Positions 23,333 to 31,882 of a stretch of DNA of 64,000 bases are shown in pieces. A program made the translations under genes and the position numbers. The notes under the pieces were generated by a model, which saw only the letters and a program-made list of their open reading frames with translations, did not search any database and was not told where the DNA came from. Source of the DNA: Enterobacteriaceae bacterium 89 (GTDB taxonomy: Bacteria > Pseudomonadota > Gammaproteobacteria > Enterobacterales > Enterobacteriaceae); the NCBI GenBank assembly GCA_014156375.1, contig RQJH01000002.1, positions 774,331 through 838,330 of the forward strand, written 5' to 3'. Position 1 is the first letter of the stretch; each line of letters opens with the position of its first letter.

Positions 23333-23351
23333 ATTTGTATCTTATTTGTAT
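23333..23351. promoter_or_regulatory. Candidate operator between mngA and mngR
   Basis: The 8-mer atttgtat occurs twice, 11 bp apart (one helical turn), in the AT-rich divergent promoter region of mngA and mngR. A partial inverted copy (aatacat) is near 23287. This could be the MngR operator. No consensus was available to me, so this is a guess from position and symmetry. Confidence 0.3.
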
Positions 23352-23428
23352 TATTTACATGATGAAGCTGACAGGCATAATGGCGCTATTGGTATCACTA
23401 TTGTCCTATCTCAGGAGCAGCAGGCAGG

Positions 23429-24145
23429 ATGACGAAAAAACCCATGTACCGGCAGATTGCCGACGTGCTACGTGAAAAAGTCCAGCGCGGAGAGTTAAAA
23501 CCGGGAGATGCCCTGCCGACTGAATCCGCCCTTCAGGAGGAGTTTTCGGTCAGCCGCGTGACCGTCCGCCAGGCGTTAAAGCAGCTCACCCAGGAAGCCA
23601 TCATCGAAAGCATTCAGGGCAGCGGCTCGTATGTAAAAGAAGAACGGGTGAACTATGACATTTACCAGCTCACCAGCTTTTACGAGAAACTGGCCGACCG
23701 AAACGTAGAAACTCACAGCGACGTTCAGGTCTTTGAAGCCATCAGCGCCGACGAAACTCTGGCCGATAAACTCCAGCTTGCAGCAGGTGAAAAGGTCTGG
23801 CACGTGAAACGGGTGCGCTTTATCAAGCAAAAGCCAGTCACACTGGAAGAAACCTGGATGCCGCTGGCGCTGTTTCCGGATCTGACCTGGGAAGTGATGG
23901 AGAATTCGAAGTATCACTTTATCGAGCAGGTTAAAAAGATGGTGATTGACCGCAGCGAACAGGAGATCCTGCCGATCATGCCGTCAGCAGAGATGGTGAG
24001 TCTGCTCGGCCTCGACGCCAATCGTCCCATTCTTGAGAAGATCTCACGCGGGTACCTCAGCGACGGTCGGGTGTTTGAATACAGCCGCAATGCCTTCAAG
24101 AGCGACGATTACAAATTTACCCTGGTGGCAAAGCGCAGAGGCTGA
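23429..24145 (+). CDS. mngR: Transcriptional regulator MngR, GntR/HutC family
   Basis: MngR (formerly FarR) represses mngAB. It has 238 residues. The N-terminal winged helix is at about 1-72, with PTESALQEEFSVSRVTVRQ as helix-turn-helix. The UTRA ligand-binding domain is at about 90-235, with WHVKRVRFIKQKPVTLEETW and RVFEYSRNAFKSDDYKFTL. It is divergent from mngA across about 200 nt, the usual layout for a local repressor. Confidence 0.95.
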   Translation: MTKKPMYRQIADVLREKVQRGELKPGDALPTESALQEEFSVSRVTVRQALKQLTQEAIIESIQGSGSYVKEERVNYDIYQLTSFYEKLADRNVETHSDVQVFEAISADETLADKLQLAAGEKVWHVKRVRFIKQKPVTLEETWMPLALFPDLTWEVMENSKYHFIEQVKKMVIDRSEQEILPIMPSAEMVSLLGLDANRPILEKISRGYLSDGRVFEYSRNAFKSDDYKFTLVAKRRG

Positions 24146-24203
24146 TGTTGGCAAGCAAAGGCCCAGTGCGCCAGCCGCACCGGGTATTTGCCTGCAAAGC
24201 GTC

Positions 24204-24959
24204 TTAAAGGGTAAACGTAAAGCCTATACGGTAGCGAGATTCTGACAGATTATCCTCACCTTCGTAATAGCCCTGCTGATCCAGGTAGTCATACTCAATG
24301 TAGGGACTAAACCAGTTGTTCCATTTATAACGCAGGGTAAATGCATTTTCTGTTGCCCAGGTTTTATCATTTTTATATTTATAATCATCACTTGCGTGTT
24401 TATAGGCCGTTCCCTGATAACCCACGCTCCATTTATCATTAATTTTATATCCCAGGTATAGGTCAAGACGATTCACACTATCGCGATGTGACTCCCCCTG
24501 ACTATTGGTTGTTTCATACGTATTGTAGTCGTAGCGATAACGTAATCCACTAGTGAACTGCGGCGTAATTTTATAATTCACCCGGAAATAAGGTCTGATT
24601 TGCGTGCCGTTGCTGCTCCAGTGATAAATACCGCCGGGCTGCAGGCTCCACTTATCATTCAGATTCCACTTGTAGTTAGTTTCGATTTCATTGTAGTCCG
24701 TTTTGCTGTCGCCAAAGGAGTGTGAACTGTCTGACTTATCGGCCCCGTCCTTTCCTTTGCCGTTGTTTTTGTTATTTTTATTATCCGTTTCAATGCTTGC
24801 CCACCAGCCAGACTGCCAGGATTCACTGACTTTGTAGCGTGATTCATAAGAGTGGCTCCCGGCCTTGTAGCCACCTCTGACATCAAACGTCAACGCGTGG
24901 CTAACAGCGGGCAATCCGGCAGTCGCCAGCAGTAAAATACGGAAAAGTTTGTTTTGCAT
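24204..24959 (-). CDS. KdgM-family oligogalacturonate-type porin
   Basis: This is an outer-membrane porin of the KdgM family, which passes acidic oligosaccharides such as oligogalacturonates. It has 251 residues with a signal peptide at 1-22 (ending SHA before LTFDVRGGY). The rest is made of alternating amphipathic beta-strands with many aromatic belts (NYKWNLNDKWSLQPGG, GLRYRYDYNTYE), ending in SRYRIGFTFTL with a hydrophobic last residue. A charged low-complexity insert (DNKNNKNNGKGKDGADKS) sits in an extracellular loop and is unusual. It is divergent from the transporter-lyase genes and shares their KdgR-like operators. The substrate is inferred. Confidence 0.88.
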   Translation of the reverse strand: MQNKLFRILLLATAGLPAVSHALTFDVRGGYKAGSHSYESRYKVSESWQSGWWASIETDNKNNKNNGKGKDGADKSDSSHSFGDSKTDYNEIETNYKWNLNDKWSLQPGGIYHWSSNGTQIRPYFRVNYKITPQFTSGLRYRYDYNTYETTNSQGESHRDSVNRLDLYLGYKINDKWSVGYQGTAYKHASDDYKYKNDKTWATENAFTLRYKWNNWFSPYIEYDYLDQQGYYEGEDNLSESRYRIGFTFTL

Positions 24960-25101
24960 GATCCATTCCTGTCCTTGAAATAATAACAAATACCTAACCC
25001 TTTTAGAAAAATTCCGCAGGGATTATCCGCCGCCGATAATAGCCACTCAAAAAAACAATTCATCACTATTTTTGCAAAATAAAGATCGCCGTCAAATTTT
25101 T

Positions 25102-25122
25102 AATGAAACATCGTTTTATTTT
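25102..25122. promoter_or_regulatory. KdgR-like operator 1
   Basis: aatgaaac-atc-gttttatttt is close to the KdgR palindrome (TGAAAC-N3-GTTTCA with A/T flanks), with one half-site mismatch. It is identical to the box at 25290-25310 except in the three central bases. It lies about 143 nt upstream of the porin start and is the likely site for control of that side. Confidence 0.72.
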
Positions 25123-25240
25123 GATATTTATGAAAAACAAATAACCTTCAACGTATGAAAATATAGAACCAATTCATTTCATGAATAAAAAGAAATACCC
25201 GATATAAAAATATCCTAACTGAATAAACCCTCTTTTTTAA

Positions 25241-25262
25241 AAATGTGACAACTATCATCATC
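25241..25262 (+). promoter_or_regulatory. Candidate CRP site
   Basis: aaaTGTGA-N6-TCATCatc keeps one perfect CRP half-site and three bases of the other. CRP control of a carbohydrate locus would be expected. The match is partial. Confidence 0.4.
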
Positions 25263-25289
25263 GTTCACGAGATCCTTCACTAACATAAA

Positions 25290-25310
25290 AATGAAACTTG
25301 GTTTTATTTT
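25290..25310. promoter_or_regulatory. KdgR-like operator 2
   Basis: aatgaaac-ttg-gttttatttt is the second copy of the 21-bp box and lies 35 nt upstream of the transporter start codon, where bound repressor would block transcription. The 386-nt divergent region 24960-25345 is strongly AT-rich and contains these two boxes and a possible CRP site. I see no gene in it. Confidence 0.75.
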
Positions 25311-25345
25311 TTTGAATACAAAATTTCAAACTACAGGATGGATGT

Positions 25346-26605
25346 GTGAAAATTAAAAAACTGAGATGGTATATCATCTCACTCGTGATGCTGGGTACCA
25401 TCATCAACTATCTGGCCAGAAGCACCCTCGGCGTCGCGGCGCCCGAGATGATGAAAACCCTCAATCTTTCCAGCGAGCAGTACTCGTGGATTGTCTCCGT
25501 GTTTCCGTTCACCTATGCCATTGGCGGCATCGCCTGCGGCTTCGTGATCGATAAATTTGGTCTGCGCTTCAGCTTTTCGGTGCTGGCGGCACTGTGGTCG
25601 CTGTGCAATATGCTGACGGCGTTGTTCAGCAGCTGGCTGCCCATCGCCTGTCTGCGCGGCGGGCTGGGCCTGACCGAAGCCGCCTTTAACCCGGCAGGGA
25701 TGAAGGTCACCGCCGAGTGGTTCCCGGCCAGAGAGCGCGGACTGGCTTGCGGTATTTACAGCCTGGGAACATCGCTTGGGGCAATGCTGGCGCCTCCTCT
25801 CGTGGTATGGGCGATCGTCAACTACAACTGGGAAATGTCATTTGTGGTGACCGGCGCACTGGGGATCCTGTGGTCAATTCTGTGGCTGGTTTGCTACCGT
25901 CCGCCGGAATCGCATCCTGCGATGATCAAGGCCGAATACGAAATGGTGCAGGAAGATCATATTCAGGAGGTCAAAGAGAAGGCCACTCTCGGCTCGATGA
26001 TCAGAGACAAAAACCTGTGGGCGATTTCTCTGCCGCGCTTTATGGCCGATCCGGCATGGGGCACCCTGCACTACTGGATGCCGCTGTACCTGGTCACCGT
26101 TCGCCACATGAACCTCAGCGAGATCGCGATGTTCGCCTGGCTGCCGTTCCTGACCGCCGATTTAGGCTGTCTGGCTGCGGGCGCTATCTCAAAATTCCTT
26201 AACAATCGCGGCGTACATATCATCAACGCCAAGCGCATTACCTTCACCTTCGCGGCGCTGCTGATGCTGTCGATGGCGGCAGTGGGTTACGTCAGCAATG
26301 TGTACGTTGCCATCGCGCTGTTCTGTATCGCCGGATTTGCCCACCAGTGCCTTTCTATAACCGTGATTAGCATGTCTTCCGATCTGTTCCCGAAACAGAA
26401 GGTTGCCACCGCCACCGGTTTTGCCGCCTTCACCGGCAGCATGGGCAACTTCTTATTCAGCCTGTTCCTCGGCGCGATGGTGGCCGTTGTGGGCTATAAC
26501 ATGTTCTTTGTCGGCCTGGGAATTTTCGATCTGATTGGCGCGGCGTTCCTGTGGATGCTGATCAAACGCCCTGCTGCCCCAACCCTGAATCCGGCTGTTG
26601 CTTAA
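25346..26605 (+). CDS. MFS transporter, hexuronate/ACS (ExuT-like) family
   Basis: This inner-membrane proton symporter of the anion:cation symporter branch has 419 residues with 12 predicted helices. Family marks are INYLARSTLGVAAPEM in TM1, GGLGLTEAAFNPAGMK in TM4, and AEWFPARERGLACGIYSLG. The branch carries organic acids such as hexuronates, glucarate and unsaturated uronates. The start is GTG at 25346, with AGGATGG 5-12 nt upstream; no in-frame ATG fits. It is the first gene of a three-gene unit, 14 nt before the lyase-like gene. The natural substrate is probably an unsaturated acidic mono- or disaccharide, an inference from context. Confidence 0.88.
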   Translation: MKIKKLRWYIISLVMLGTIINYLARSTLGVAAPEMMKTLNLSSEQYSWIVSVFPFTYAIGGIACGFVIDKFGLRFSFSVLAALWSLCNMLTALFSSWLPIACLRGGLGLTEAAFNPAGMKVTAEWFPARERGLACGIYSLGTSLGAMLAPPLVVWAIVNYNWEMSFVVTGALGILWSILWLVCYRPPESHPAMIKAEYEMVQEDHIQEVKEKATLGSMIRDKNLWAISLPRFMADPAWGTLHYWMPLYLVTVRHMNLSEIAMFAWLPFLTADLGCLAAGAISKFLNNRGVHIINAKRITFTFAALLMLSMAAVGYVSNVYVAIALFCIAGFAHQCLSITVISMSSDLFPKQKVATATGFAAFTGSMGNFLFSLFLGAMVAVVGYNMFFVGLGIFDLIGAAFLWMLIKRPAAPTLNPAVA

Positions 26606-26619
26606 AAAGGAATGACGCA

Positions 26620-27825
26620 ATGAAACACCAATGGCTCGTGATAGCAGCGCTGATAAGCGCTCCGGTTTTCGCACAATCTGCTGACGTCTGCCTGACATAC
26701 GACTGTCAGCAGATGCAGGAAATGAAAGCTAAAATTCAGCAGGGTGACAGCACTTTGCTCCCGGCCTGGCTTCAGGTGAAGGAGCAGGCTGACAAAGCGC
26801 TGGAGCATTCGCCCTATTCCGTCACGGAGAAAAAGCTGTTACCCGCCTCGGGCGATAAGCACGACTACTACAGCTTTGGCCCTTACTGGTGGCCGAACCC
26901 GGACAGTAAAACCACCCTGCCCTATATCCGTAAAGACGGCGAAATAAACCCGTCGTCAAAAACGGATGACACCGACAGCAAACGCATGGTGCAGTTTTCC
27001 GATGATATCCGCGTGCTGGCGCTGGCGGCGTTTTACAGCGGTGATACCCGCTACGCGGAAAAAGCCAAATCGCAGCTGTCTGCGTGGTTTATCAATCCGG
27101 CAACGCGCATGAATCCCAACCTGAATTACGCGCAGGCCATCCCCGGCATTGTGAACGGCAGAGGGATCGGCATTATCGATACGCGCGTGCTGATTGATGT
27201 CGCCGATAGCATTGCCCTGCTGCAACAGGCTGGCTTTTTGTCGGGCAAAGAGGTGGAAGGATATAAAAAGTGGTACGCCGACTACACCCATTGGCTGCTG
27301 ACCAGCGCCAACGGGCAGGAAGAAGCCAACTGGTATAACAATCACGGGGCCTGGTATGACGCGCAGGTCACCGCGTTTTCCCTGTTCACCGGCAACGTTA
27401 ACCAGGCGCATCAGCAAATCGAAACCTTTAAGTACCGACATCTGGCGGCGCAGGTGAACAGCAAAGGCGAGCTCACCGCCGAGCTTGAGCGCACCCGCTC
27501 TTTCCACTACAGCAATTTTGCCCTTGCCGCTTACGCCAGAATGGGGCGCTACGGTGAACAGGCTAACGACGACCTGTGGAATTTCGAACTGGACGGTCGC
27601 ACGATGAAAAGCGCCTTTGCTTTTGTCAGCCAGCAAACGGGTAAACCCGCCGCAGACTGGCACTATAAAGACATCAAATTCACCCCGCATGAAGCGCTGG
27701 GGCCGATGCTGGCGGCAGCCAGAGCCTGGAAAGAAGAGAGTTTCCGCCAGAGCGCTGGCCTTTTAATCAAGGACAACCCGAAGGATATCAATATCCTGAC
27801 GCCGGGTTCGGTACTGGTGAAATAG
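26620..27825 (+). CDS. Secreted alginate-lyase family protein (PL5-like)
   Basis: This is a probable polysaccharide lyase of the alginate lyase superfamily (alpha/alpha toroid). It has 401 residues with a signal peptide of about 1-18 (ending PVFA before QSADVC), so it acts in the periplasm. Family motifs are YSFGPYWWPNP, NYAQAIPGIVNGRGIGIID and WYNNHGAWYDAQVTAFS with the likely catalytic His242. Two Cys close to the mature N-terminus (CLTYDC) could form a disulfide. The ATG at 26620 has AAAAAGGA upstream and begins the signal peptide. Whether alginate or another uronate polymer is cut cannot be told from sequence. Confidence 0.85.
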   Translation: MKHQWLVIAALISAPVFAQSADVCLTYDCQQMQEMKAKIQQGDSTLLPAWLQVKEQADKALEHSPYSVTEKKLLPASGDKHDYYSFGPYWWPNPDSKTTLPYIRKDGEINPSSKTDDTDSKRMVQFSDDIRVLALAAFYSGDTRYAEKAKSQLSAWFINPATRMNPNLNYAQAIPGIVNGRGIGIIDTRVLIDVADSIALLQQAGFLSGKEVEGYKKWYADYTHWLLTSANGQEEANWYNNHGAWYDAQVTAFSLFTGNVNQAHQQIETFKYRHLAAQVNSKGELTAELERTRSFHYSNFALAAYARMGRYGEQANDDLWNFELDGRTMKSAFAFVSQQTGKPAADWHYKDIKFTPHEALGPMLAAARAWKEESFRQSAGLLIKDNPKDINILTPGSVLVK

Positions 27826-27828
27826 CGC

Positions 27829-29685
27829 ATGAAACTCTTTACGCAACAAGAAATTCAGGCGGCAAAATCACGGGTAACGCCGCAGATCCTGCAACGCCTG
27901 ACTGAGAACAACCGCGATGTACTTGATAACGACACGCTGGTGCCAACCACAGGCTGTGCGACGTGGAACCACTATTTTTTCTGCCCGGAGCACAGCGTGC
28001 GGCTGATCTGGGATCGCCACTCGCCCAACAAACATCGCTGCCCTGTCGATGGGGCAGTCTTTACCGGTGAACCCTACTACGGCGCATGGTGGCGCTGGCT
28101 CAACGGTCTGAACGCGAAGGCCTGTTATGAACTGGGCGTGCTGTGGCTACTGACGGATGAGCCAAAGTATCTCGATAAAGTGACGGACATCCTGATGCAG
28201 TATGCCCGTCACTATCCTGATTATCAGGAGCACGGCGGCATTCCCTACAACGGGCCGGGCAAAGCCAATGCCCAGACGCTGTGTGAAGCCAACTGCCACG
28301 CAGATTTTGTGCGCGGTTTTGATATTGTCAGCGCTGCGCTCACCTCAGAGCAATATCAGTATATCGCCGAACGCCTGCTGCGCTGTGGGGCAGACTTTCT
28401 GATGCAGCATCGCTCAAAGCAAATCCACAATCACGAAGTGAAAATCAGCTCGACGATTGGCATGATCGGCGCGGTGCTCGACGACGAACGCTATCTGGCG
28501 TTTGCCGTTAACAGCGACTATGGATTGCTCTATCAGCTGCGTCACGCCCTGCTGCCCGGTGGTCTGTGGTTCGAGGGATCCCTGCATTATCACTACTACG
28601 CGCTTCAGGCGTTTATGGCCTTCGAGAAATTCGCCCGCCACACGTCGTGGAGCCTGCTGGATAAGCCATTTTATCGGGATATGCTGACGCTGCCGCTCAC
28701 GCTGTTGATGCCGGATATGACGCTACCGAAAGTGAATGACTGCGTAGAGGGCCAGCAGAAACCTGGCCACGCCGACATTTATGAATTCGCGTGGTATTAC
28801 TACGACCAGGAGGAGTATGGACAACTGCTGGCCTGGCTCTATCGCAGCGCGCCGCGTGACAATATCGACTCACTTTTTTACGGCAGAAAATTGCCGGAAA
28901 ATGTTCTGACTGTCCCTTCGGGCAACACCCATCGCCCGGACATCGGTTTTACGATCATCAGGAACCAGCCAGGCCGCGCAATTGCCATCAAACACGGTCC
29001 TTACGGCGGCGAGCACGATCACTACGACCGGCTTAACCTGATTGTCTTCAATAACGGCAAAGCGCTGTTCCCGGATTTAGGCACCACCGGCTACGGCGCG
29101 CCGCTGCACTATGGCTATTACAAAAATTCATTTTCACACAATACGTTATGCGTGAATGGATTGAACCAGCCTCCGGCCAATCCGCGAGTTATCGACTATC
29201 AGGAAATGGACAACAAGATTAAGCTGGTGACGGAGGTCGACTGGAAAACGCCCGCGAAGCTGCCGGACAGCAAAATCCGCGTGGAGTGGGATACTGAGTC
29301 CTACCGGGATATCGTCTTCCGCCGGACGATTGAAGTCACCGAACACCAGCTCATCGACCGCTGGGAGATAGAAAACCCTCACGCTCAGTGCATTGATGCG
29401 GTTTATCACATTGACGCTGAACTGCTGGCGCCCCGCTTCTCCGAGGAAATTGCGCTCTGCTACCCTTACGTGCGCCAGGCAACGACGAAGCCGTTGAAGG
29501 GATCTTGCAGGCTTGACTATCAGGCCGATCCGCCGATAAGCGTGAGCTGTTTTTCAGAAAATGAAGCCTCGGTGATCACCGCTCGTGGCCCGAATAACCC
29601 GTCCACGTCGATGATTGAGTATTTGTTATTGCGCAGCGACGACAGGCAGATCTCTTTTGTGTTTGTGACGGATTTTTCGGCATAA
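27829..29685 (+). CDS. Heparinase II/III-family lyase (PL15/PL17-like), cytoplasmic
   Basis: A 618-residue protein without a signal peptide. An alpha/alpha toroid domain (about 1-330) is followed by a beta-sandwich heparinase II/III domain (about 360-600). Likely active-site groups are H200-N-H202 in IHNHEVKISS, the HYHYY cluster at 253-257, and H396/H398 in GGEHDHYDRLNLIVFNN. This layout matches exo-type oligo-uronate lyases such as those of PL15 and PL17. It starts 3 nt after the periplasmic lyase gene. It probably cleaves imported oligosaccharides to monomers for the KDG pathway; the exact polymer is unknown. Confidence 0.85.
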   Translation: MKLFTQQEIQAAKSRVTPQILQRLTENNRDVLDNDTLVPTTGCATWNHYFFCPEHSVRLIWDRHSPNKHRCPVDGAVFTGEPYYGAWWRWLNGLNAKACYELGVLWLLTDEPKYLDKVTDILMQYARHYPDYQEHGGIPYNGPGKANAQTLCEANCHADFVRGFDIVSAALTSEQYQYIAERLLRCGADFLMQHRSKQIHNHEVKISSTIGMIGAVLDDERYLAFAVNSDYGLLYQLRHALLPGGLWFEGSLHYHYYALQAFMAFEKFARHTSWSLLDKPFYRDMLTLPLTLLMPDMTLPKVNDCVEGQQKPGHADIYEFAWYYYDQEEYGQLLAWLYRSAPRDNIDSLFYGRKLPENVLTVPSGNTHRPDIGFTIIRNQPGRAIAIKHGPYGGEHDHYDRLNLIVFNNGKALFPDLGTTGYGAPLHYGYYKNSFSHNTLCVNGLNQPPANPRVIDYQEMDNKIKLVTEVDWKTPAKLPDSKIRVEWDTESYRDIVFRRTIEVTEHQLIDRWEIENPHAQCIDAVYHIDAELLAPRFSEEIALCYPYVRQATTKPLKGSCRLDYQADPPISVSCFSENEASVITARGPNNPSTSMIEYLLLRSDDRQISFVFVTDFSA

Positions 29686-29708
29686 AAAAGGCCGCTTATT
29701 CAGCGGCC
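29684..29708 (-). terminator. Terminator of the sdh-suc operon
   Basis: The stem ggccgct/agcggcc with a 5-nt loop is followed by six or more T on the minus strand. It lies about 55 nt after the sucD stop and abuts the end of the convergent lyase gene. Confidence 0.9.
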
Positions 29709-29763
29709 AACCATGTCGAAAACGGACATATAAGGCTCCCCGCAAGGGGAGCAGAGAGGATCA
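29684..29763 (-). ncRNA. sdhX: SdhX (RybD) small RNA from the sucD 3' UTR
   Basis: In E. coli the 3' end of the sdh-suc message is processed to the Hfq-binding RNA SdhX, which represses ackA and other targets. Here the region just after the sucD stop has the same design. A pyrimidine-rich start is followed by a stem gctcccc/ggggagc with a GCAA tetraloop (29735-29752), a single-stranded stretch, and then the terminator stem ggccgct/agcggcc with T-run (29684-29708). The identification rests on position and my memory of the E. coli RNA. Confidence 0.65.
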
Positions 29764-30633
29764 TTACTTAATGATGGTTTTCAGCGCTTCGCCGATGTCG
29801 GCCAGGCTGCGAACGGTGCGAACACCGGCCGCTTCCAGAGCAGCAAACTTCTCGTCTGCTGTGCCTTTACCGCCAGCGATGATGGCGCCAGCGTGGCCCA
29901 TACGCTTGCCTTTCGGCGCGGTCACACCAGCGATATAACCAACAACTGGCTTGGTCACGTGATCTTTGATGTACGCAGCGGCTTCTTCTTCCGCGCTACC
30001 GCCGATCTCACCGATCATCACGATCGCTTCAGTCTGCGGGTCTTCCTGGAACATCTTCAGGATGTCGATGAAGTTAGAGCCCGGGATCGGGTCACCGCCG
30101 ATGCCCACACAGGTGGACTGGCCGAAACCGTAGTCGGTGGTCTGCTTAACCGCTTCATAAGTCAGGGTACCAGAGCGGGAAACGATGCCCACTTTGCCTG
30201 GCTTGTGAATGTGGCCAGGCATGATGCCGATTTTGCTCTGACCTGGGGTGATAACACCCGGGCAGTTCGGGCCAATCATACGCACGCCAGCTTCATCCAG
30301 CTTCACCTTCACGGTCAGCATATCCAGAGTCGGGATACCTTCGGTGATGGTGATGATCAGCTTGATGCCTGCATCGATAGCTTCCAGGATGGAGTCTTTG
30401 CAGAACGGTGCCGGAACGTAGATAACAGTGGCGGTGGCGCCAGTTGCTTCTACTGCTTCACGCACGGTGTTGAACACCGGCAGGCCCAGATGCGTGGTGC
30501 CGCCTTTGCCTGGCGTTACGCCGCCAACCATGTTGGTACCGTAAGCAATCGCCTGCTCGGAGTGGAAAGTCCCCTGGCTACCGGTGAAACCCTGGCAGAT
30601 AACCTTGGTGTTTTTATCAATTAAAATGGACAT
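29764..30633 (-). CDS. sucD: Succinyl-CoA synthetase alpha subunit
   Basis: SucD binds CoA and carries the phosphohistidine of succinyl-CoA synthetase (succinyl-CoA to succinate with ATP/GTP formation). It has 289 residues, as in E. coli. The N-terminal CoA-binding fold has [20 protein letters not shown]. The phosphohistidine motif [17 protein letters not shown] is near residue 246. Its ATG overlaps the sucC stop by one base, so the subunits are made together. Confidence 0.98.
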   Translation of the reverse strand: MSILIDKNTKVICQGFTGSQGTFHSEQAIAYGTNMVGGVTPGKGGTTHLGLPVFNTVREAVEATGATATVIYVPAPFCKDSILEAIDAGIKLIITITEGIPTLDMLTVKVKLDEAGVRMIGPNCPGVITPGQSKIGIMPGHIHKPGKVGIVSRSGTLTYEAVKQTTDYGFGQSTCVGIGGDPIPGSNFIDILKMFQEDPQTEAIVMIGEIGGSAEEEAAAYIKDHVTKPVVGYIAGVTAPKGKRMGHAGAIIAGGKGTADEKFAALEAAGVRTVRSLADIGEALKTIIK

Positions 30634-31799
30634 TATTTCCCCTCCACTGCGGCAACAACCTGCTGAGCTGCATCCGTCAGACTTTTCGCTGCAATAATAT
30701 TCAGGCCGCTGTCAGCCAGTTTCTTCGCGCCGAGTTCGGCGTTGTTACCTTCCAGACGAACGACCACCGGTACGTTAACGCCCACTTCTGCGACTGCGCC
30801 GATGATACCGTCAGCAATCAGGTCACAGCGCACGATACCGCCGAAGATGTTGACCAGTACGGCTTTTACATTGTCATCGGAGAGGATGATTTTGAACGCT
30901 TCGGTCACGCGCTCTTTGGTCGCGCCGCCGCCCACGTCGAGGAAGTTCGCTGGCTCACCGCCGTGCAGTTTAACGATGTCCATGGTGCCCATTGCCAGGC
31001 CCGCACCGTTAACCATACAGCCGATGTTGCCGTCCAGCGCTACGTAGTTCAGTTCCCACTGTGCCGCCTGTGCTTCACGTGGATCTTCCTGAGACTGGTC
31101 GCGCATTTCACGCAGATCCGGCTGGCGGAACAGGGCGTTGCCGTCAGCACCCAGTTTGCCGTCGAGGCAGATCAGGTCGCCCTGCTTGGTGATCACCAGC
31201 GGGTTGATTTCGATCAGCGCCAGATCGCGCTCCAGGAAGATGTTCGCCAGACCCATGAAGATCTTGGTGAACTGCTGAACCAGTTTGCCTTCCAGACCCA
31301 GTTTGAACGCCAGCTCACGACCCTGGTAAGGCATTGGGCCTGCCAGTGGATCGATAGCTACTTTGTGGATCAGGTGCGGGGTTTCTTCCGCTACTTTTTC
31401 GATTTCCACGCCGCCTTCGGTAGACGCCATGAACACCACGCGACGGGAGCTACGGTCTACTACCGCGCCCAGGTACAGCTCTTTAGCGATATCAGTCGCT
31501 GCTTCAACCAGGATCTGGTTAACAGGCTGACCGTTGGCATCTGTCTGATAGGTTACCAGGCGTTTACCCAGCCAGTGCTCAGCGAAGGCGCGGATGTCTT
31601 CTTTGCTGTTAACGACTTTTACGCCGCCAGCTTTACCGCGACCGCCAGCGTGAACCTGGCATTTGACGACCCATGGGCCGGCACCAATTTTAGAGGCCGC
31701 TTCTTCAGCTTCACGCGGAGTTGAGCAGGCATAGCCTACAGGCGCAGGTAAACCGTAGCGGGCAAACAGCTGTTTGGCCTGGTATTCATGTAAGTTCAT
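30633..31799 (-). CDS. sucC: Succinyl-CoA synthetase beta subunit
   Basis: SucC is the ATP-grasp subunit that binds nucleotide and succinate. It has 388 residues, the E. coli length. It begins [35 protein letters not shown] is the grasp loop, [11 protein letters not shown] binds metal, and [15 protein letters not shown] lies near the subunit interface. It follows sucB after an 83-nt gap. Confidence 0.98.
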   Translation of the reverse strand: MNLHEYQAKQLFARYGLPAPVGYACSTPREAEEAASKIGAGPWVVKCQVHAGGRGKAGGVKVVNSKEDIRAFAEHWLGKRLVTYQTDANGQPVNQILVEAATDIAKELYLGAVVDRSSRRVVFMASTEGGVEIEKVAEETPHLIHKVAIDPLAGPMPYQGRELAFKLGLEGKLVQQFTKIFMGLANIFLERDLALIEINPLVITKQGDLICLDGKLGADGNALFRQPDLREMRDQSQEDPREAQAAQWELNYVALDGNIGCMVNGAGLAMGTMDIVKLHGGEPANFLDVGGGATKERVTEAFKIILSDDNVKAVLVNIFGGIVRCDLIADGIIGAVAEVGVNVPVVVRLEGNNAELGAKKLADSGLNIIAAKSLTDAAQQVVAAVEGK

Positions 31800-31882
31800 G
31801 CGTTCTATCCACTTTTCAGGTAATCGTTATCATTTTACCTCCAGGCCGAAACCAGCCTGGAGGACAGGTGATGCAGGGTTTA

